A DNA stretch of 64,000 nt from assembly GCA_019155185.1 (NCBI GenBank), contig CM032813.1, forward strand, positions 8,777,501-8,841,500. The letters are read 5' to 3'. How positions within the stretch are numbered: position 1 is the first letter of the stretch; the number at the start of each line of letters is the position of its first letter. The translations under genes and the position numbers were made by a program. The notes under the pieces are model-generated. The model did not search any database and was not told the origin of the DNA. It was given only the letters and a program-made list of their open reading frames with translations. Source of the stretch: Beaufortia kweichowensis. Taxonomy: Eukaryota; Chordata; Actinopteri; Cypriniformes; Gastromyzontidae. Of this stretch, positions 63,761 through 64,000 are shown in pieces.

Positions 63761-64000
63761 CGGCGGTGGGGAAATAATATTTTATTCAGTCAATCAGGGT
63801 TGGTCTTTTGTGATGGACTCTTTGACTTGTCTTGCTCTTCGGCTCTGATACGATTCTGTGAAGTCAATTCTTTATGTCCGACCACATGTAATATTCTTGC
63901 TGAATAATCTATTTTAGGGCCAGATGGAGGCTAGATTTATATAACATGCATGCTAAACAGTAGGCACACACTCACCTACATATAAATGTGTGTGTGTACC

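Overview
The window is vertebrate nuclear DNA, almost certainly from a cyprinid-type teleost fish. It has spliced coding exons with consensus GT/AG sites, long AT-rich introns, many (GA)n/(CT)n/(CA)n microsatellites, and several palindromic or terminal-inverted-repeat elements of a kind common in carp, goldfish and zebrafish genomes. Nothing looks prokaryotic: there are no operons, no ribosome-binding sites, no CRISPR array and no complete transposase.

One gene is recognisable. Two plus-strand exons (33393-33460, 68 bp; 58221-58356, 136 bp) encode consecutive parts of the CG-1 DNA-binding domain of a calmodulin-binding transcription activator. The very large introns point to camta1 rather than camta2, though the domain is nearly identical in both. 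The exons join in phase (AG|G = Arg) and supply 204 coding nucleotides. About 99.7 percent of the window is therefore intron: the 3' part of the upstream intron (1-33392), a complete 24.8-kb intron (33461-58220) and the 5' part of the next intron (58357-64000). The exons before and after this pair are not in the window.

The intronic sequence is a mosaic. (1) AT-rich low-complexity stretches lie near 2.7-3.1, 9.5-9.8, 39.5-39.8, 54.0-54.3 and 55.1-55.3 kb. (2) Mobile-element remnants include palindromic elements (9971-10268, 14585-14800, 24364-24597, 46953-47313, 55091-55531, 59021-59320), short TIR elements (18451-18682, 41577-41754), a Tc1-like deletion derivative (20685-21070), a tRNA-SINE-like remnant (4536-4648) and at least three unclassified families with two or three copies each. 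(3) Long microsatellites include (AG)74 at 31185 and a 630-bp degenerate CA-rich minisatellite at 34585-35214. (4) Base-balanced, non-repetitive, sometimes CpG-rich blocks are the candidate regulatory sequence (for example 3290-3730, 7320-7480, 24895-25190, 40440-40900, 42000-43700, 52430-52740, 58590-58930, 63390-63760). Their conservation cannot be judged without alignment.

The most interesting feature is at the 58221 acceptor. Its polypyrimidine tract is a 64-bp perfect (TC)32 microsatellite placed directly between a CTAAC branch-point candidate and the AG. Complementary (GA)n tracts elsewhere in the same introns could pair with it in the pre-mRNA. No new multigene system is visible.
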